Shown here in pieces: positions 20,760-23,335 of a stretch of DNA of 23,335 nt (position 1 is the stretch's first letter; the number at the start of each line of letters is the position of its first letter). This DNA comes from a virus. The notes under the pieces were generated by a model. That model searched no databases. It worked only from the letters and a program-made list of their open reading frames with translations, and was not told where the DNA came from. A program made the translations under genes and the position numbers. The stretch covers positions 29,713 to 53,047 of the IMG/VR virus record IMGVR_UViG_3300030419_001062. One strand, given 5' to 3'.

Positions 20760-22184
20760 ATGGCTTATTTTGATTCAGTAGACAGTAATGTTGGTGTAGC
20801 CGCATCTACTGCTGTCTCAACGAGTGTATCTGGTGAATCTTTTCCTGGCGTTCCACAAAGACGATTATATGCCTTCGGTGAGAGGGTAGCAGAATTGGCT
20901 CCTGAGGAGTCCCCGTTCTTCGTTTACTTATCTAAGGTGGCTAAGTCACCAACTGATGATAGCGTATTTAAAGTCCTTGAGAATCGCTCAAAGATTGACT
21001 GGACAGACAGAAGTGGTGTTTGTAGTAATTTACAGACAACAGACGCCGCAAGTGGTAGCAATTTCAGTTCTAATGATGCTCAAATTGGCGATGCCGTATA
21101 CATGAATGTTACATCTTCTTCAGGCGTTACACTAATTCCAGGAATGGTTGTAATGGTTGAACGTAACACAAGTGATGGTAGACCAATTCCACTTATCTTA
21201 AAAATAGATGTTGCGGCTTCAACTGCTGACTGGAAATGTTCAGTTGTTGAAAATAGTGGCAATGATGACGCAGGTAACCAATCCGATTCTAAATTTCAAG
21301 TAATCGGTACTGCATTTGAAGAAGGTGGAAGTGCACCACAGTTCTGGTCTAGTGGAATAGACGATGCCTATGGATATACTCAAATATTCAAGACATCTTG
21401 CTATATGACTGGTACAGCAATGGCAACAAAGTATCGTGGTTACGCATCTGAGTGGGACCGTATTTGGTCTCTCAAATTGCGTGAGCATAAAGTTGACATT
21501 GAACGTGCTATGTTGTTTGGTCAAAAGTCTCGTTATACAGACGTACAATCACCTACTAAGAATATTCAAACATCTGACGGTATCGTAGGGTATATCTTGC
21601 GTAATTCAGGTACTGAAGGTTCAGCATTGCAGTCTGATGATAATGCTACTGACTTTGCTTACGAATCAGGCAAACCTTATGTAAGACAGATTACATATGC
21701 TAATATGACTTACGATAGGTTCTTGGCTGATTTAGAAGTAATGTTTGACCCAGCACGTGGTGGTAATTATGGTAAACTCTGTTTAGCAGGTATGCCAACA
21801 ATTACTTGGTTTAATAAACTAGGTAGTGGTGGATTTTTACAAAATTCATCTCCAAGCAATTCATTGAACATTGACGTAGAGCCTCGCTCTGGTGCTTTCG
21901 GGCATAAGATTTTGCAGGTCGATACAGTTCATGGTCAGTTGAATATTGTTAGAGAACCACTATTCCGTGGGCTATCAGCAGGGTACCTTGCTTGTGTTGA
22001 TTTAGACCATGTAGCCTATAGACCTCTTGTAGGTAATGGACATAATCGTGATACTCATATTATGACTAATGTTCAGACACCTGACGAAGATTCTCGTAAG
22101 GACCAAATCCTTACAGAAGCAGGTTTAGAGATTACATTGCCTGAAACTCACGCATTGTACGCTTTCCAAGCAGACTCTGTCTAA
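20760..22184 (+). CDS. Major capsid protein
   Basis: This 474-aa protein is the likely major capsid protein. It follows the scaffold gene, has a strong AAAAGGAAAT ribosome site, and is Ser/Thr/Gly-rich. The N-terminal arm leads into RVAELAPEESPFFVYLSKVA (48-67), a pattern typical of HK97-fold coat proteins whose N-terminal helix carries a PxxSPF-type sequence. The long middle insertion (about 90-200) is beta-rich. The C-terminal part contains a DRFLADLEVMFDPARGG spine-helix-like segment and a strand-rich axial domain. I cannot name the exact family with certainty; the SU10-type capsid group is a candidate. Confidence 0.85.
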   Translation: MAYFDSVDSNVGVAASTAVSTSVSGESFPGVPQRRLYAFGERVAELAPEESPFFVYLSKVAKSPTDDSVFKVLENRSKIDWTDRSGVCSNLQTTDAASGSNFSSNDAQIGDAVYMNVTSSSGVTLIPGMVVMVERNTSDGRPIPLILKIDVAASTADWKCSVVENSGNDDAGNQSDSKFQVIGTAFEEGGSAPQFWSSGIDDAYGYTQIFKTSCYMTGTAMATKYRGYASEWDRIWSLKLREHKVDIERAMLFGQKSRYTDVQSPTKNIQTSDGIVGYILRNSGTEGSALQSDDNATDFAYESGKPYVRQITYANMTYDRFLADLEVMFDPARGGNYGKLCLAGMPTITWFNKLGSGGFLQNSSPSNSLNIDVEPRSGAFGHKILQVDTVHGQLNIVREPLFRGLSAGYLACVDLDHVAYRPLVGNGHNRDTHIMTNVQTPDEDSRKDQILTEAGLEITLPETHALYAFQADSV

Positions 22185-22196
22185 TAATAGTTAATT

Positions 22197-22219
22197 GGGG
22201 GGTGGCAACACCCCCCTTT
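22197..22219 (+). terminator. Strong hairpin after the capsid gene
   Basis: GGGGGGTG pairs perfectly with CACCCCCC around a GCAA tetraloop, followed by TTT. It lies 12 bases after the capsid stop. The stem is very stable and the loop is of the GNRA type. The short T-run suggests partial termination, which would make capsid mRNA more abundant than the downstream head-completion genes. Confidence 0.8.
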
Positions 22220-22223
22220 GATT

Positions 22224-22313
22224 ATGAGTGATAAACCTTTTACATCAACAAGTGAACCAGTGAATAAGCCAAGTAAGCCTATTCCTGATTATAAGCCTAA
22301 GAAAAAGAAATAA
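22224..22313 (+). CDS. Possible 29-aa proline/lysine-rich peptide
   Basis: A 29-codon frame (starts MSDKPFTSTSEPVNKPSK) ends with a lysine run and its TAA overlaps the ATG of the next gene (TAATG). It has no ribosome site because the terminator hairpin lies directly in front, so translation would be weak unless coupled. The neat junction supports a real small gene; composition suggests a disordered peptide. Confidence 0.4.
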   Translation: MSDKPFTSTSEPVNKPSKPIPDYKPKKKK

Positions 22314-22603
22314 TGGCAACACATTTAATAGCATTAACTTTAGCAGAAAAAATGAACTCTTTACAGAGTCTCCCGTATGATAAATATACGTTTCAAGAGT
22401 CTTGCAATTACTATGTAAAGAATAATGAGACTGGATATAGTAGTATTGGTCTAAATGACTATACGCCACAAGAGGCATGGTCAATTATAATGAGTAAAAA
22501 TTTTACAGAGCATACTCTTGCTGAGTTGCTCAATTTAAAGGCAGGGGTTGCATTGCATACATATACTGCTGTAGAAGCAATTAATAAAATATCGAGTTTA
22601 TAA
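22313..22603 (+). CDS. Hypothetical head-region protein (96 aa)
   Basis: This 96-aa protein is unrecognised; it looks mainly helical (LIALTLAEKMNSLQSL; TPQEAWSIIMSKNF; LAELLNLKAGVAL). Its start overlaps the stop of the small upstream frame (TAATG) and its stop overlaps the next start (TAATG), so the three genes form a tightly coupled group. Being just after the capsid gene, it may be a minor head or head-completion protein, by position only. Confidence 0.65.
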   Translation: MATHLIALTLAEKMNSLQSLPYDKYTFQESCNYYVKNNETGYSSIGLNDYTPQEAWSIIMSKNFTEHTLAELLNLKAGVALHTYTAVEAINKISSL

Positions 22604-22821
22604 TGAATTGTCAACATTGCGATAGCCCGAACCCAGAAAATTGGTTTAATTGTAAAGAGTGTGGTAAACGTGCCAATCCTCCTAAATGGACACCTCAAGT
22701 GGTTATTAGAGATGGTCAGTTTGCATCTGCATTCAGAAAAGACCAGATAGATATGAAAGTTATTGATGGTGAGGATTATGCAAAACAACTCGTTGAGCAA
22801 AGAAAACGGAAATACGCATGA
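22603..22821 (+). CDS. Small zinc-ribbon protein (72 aa)
   Basis: This 72-aa protein starts with a clear zinc ribbon, CQHC (3-6) and CKEC (17-20), with the sequence FNCKECGKRANPP typical of rubredoxin-like knuckles. The rest is a basic helical tail (KQLVEQRKRKYA). Its ATG shares a base with the preceding stop, and its own stop overlaps the next ATG (ATGA). Function unknown; small zinc-ribbon proteins are common among head genes of environmental phages. Confidence 0.68.
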   Translation: MNCQHCDSPNPENWFNCKECGKRANPPKWTPQVVIRDGQFASAFRKDQIDMKVIDGEDYAKQLVEQRKRKYA

Positions 22822-23335
22822 AATATAATGCACAAATAGGAGAATTAACTGGAACAGATGGTCTTGAGGCTACATATGATGCTTACTGTACTGAAGGTGC
22901 TAAGGCTATTATTAATCTTATGCCTCCTTCTATTTTAGAACAAATATCTACAGTTAGTACATTTACACTTAATCTTGATATTGATGGTAAGAGAATATTG
23001 AATGTTATGAGAAATGATGGCTCATATGATAGACCTTGTAGAAAAATATCATCTGGATTACGTGGTAACGCAGAAGACTCAGGAGACATGAACTATGCTC
23101 TTGCTAGTGACCCAGTATATTATGTAGAGTCAGAAAAGATTTATATTAAACCTGAACCTGGAACAGATAAAGGCATTTGCAATTATGCTACGTATCCTAC
23201 TATAGATGCAAGTGCCACAGATGTTGGTTCTTTAGATAAGTTTCCAGATGAATATGAACATTTAATTGTATTGTATGCATCAATAAAAGAATTACAAAAA
23301 CAAATGTATGATATGAAAGCATCTCTACCAACACA
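22818..23335 (+). CDS. Putative head-tail adaptor protein, 3' end outside the window
   Basis: A frame starts MKYNAQIGELTGTDGLEATY at an ATG that overlaps the previous stop (ATGA) and stays open for 172 codons to the right edge, so the gene is partial. The visible part is a beta-rich first half (STFTLNLDIDGKRILNVM; PVYYVESEKIYIKPEPG) and then a helix, FPDEYEHLIVLYASIKELQK, typical of phage head-completion or head-tail adaptor proteins, which often have an aromatic-EYE-hydrophobic helix. The call rests on that helix and on position after the capsid gene. Confidence 0.65.
   Translation, partial: MKYNAQIGELTGTDGLEATYDAYCTEGAKAIINLMPPSILEQISTVSTFTLNLDIDGKRILNVMRNDGSYDRPCRKISSGLRGNAEDSGDMNYALASDPVYYVESEKIYIKPEPGTDKGICNYATYPTIDASATDVGSLDKFPDEYEHLIVLYASIKELQKQMYDMKASLPT

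Overview
This window is a piece of a tailed double-stranded DNA phage (class Caudoviricetes). It is AT-rich, densely packed and uses the standard genetic code. Many genes have strong Shine-Dalgarno sites (AAGGAG type) and neighbouring genes often overlap as ATGA or TAATG, which fits a bacterial host that uses normal Shine-Dalgarno initiation. The host cannot be named from the sequence. The gene set (terminase, portal, scaffold and capsid block, Rad52-like annealing protein, Cas4/RecB-like nuclease, CobS/MoxR-like ATPase) resembles marine and other environmental phages, but that is inference. No integrase, lysis, tail-fibre or DNA polymerase gene is visible here.

Layout. Positions 1-13541 are read entirely on the minus strand: replication, recombination and accessory genes. 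From upstream (right) to downstream (left) the order is: a first gene (13541-13002) closed by a good intrinsic terminator; three overlapping small genes (12825-11637) ending in a folded RNA element; a 46-aa membrane peptide; a tRNA-like element; a large MoxR/CobS-like AAA+ ATPase translationally coupled to a VWA-domain protein; an unknown 265-aa protein and two small genes; a second, 41-nt minimal tRNA-like element; a ParB-like protein; a zinc-finger protein; a ribbon-helix-helix-like protein; a PD-(D/E)XK nuclease with four iron-sulfur-type cysteines; a Trp-rich membrane protein; a folded leader RNA; a Rad52-like annealing protein; a DUF669-like putative ssDNA-binding protein; and a DnaB-type helicase.

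Positions 13542-14005 are a 464-bp gene-free divergent region. It holds tandem 13-bp repeats, several inverted repeats, a GCGAAGC mini-hairpin, a possible rightward promoter and a very AT-rich stretch. It is the best candidate for the early control region and a replication origin.

Positions 14006-23335 are read on the plus strand and carry the packaging and head genes: a Cys-rich small protein, a metallophosphoesterase, terminase small subunit, a zinc-ribbon protein, terminase large subunit, portal, scaffold, major capsid protein, a strong terminator hairpin, then small head-completion-type genes and a likely head-tail adaptor that runs off the right edge.

The most unusual content is (i) the phage AAA+/VWA two-gene module, whose ATPase has a roughly 440-residue C-terminal region I do not recognise; (ii) two degenerate tRNA-like elements that share a T-arm and a D-loop-like motif and bracket that module; (iii) a set of G/C-clamped folded RNA elements at gene boundaries; and (iv) several very small genes that fit exactly into the overlap pattern of the operons.
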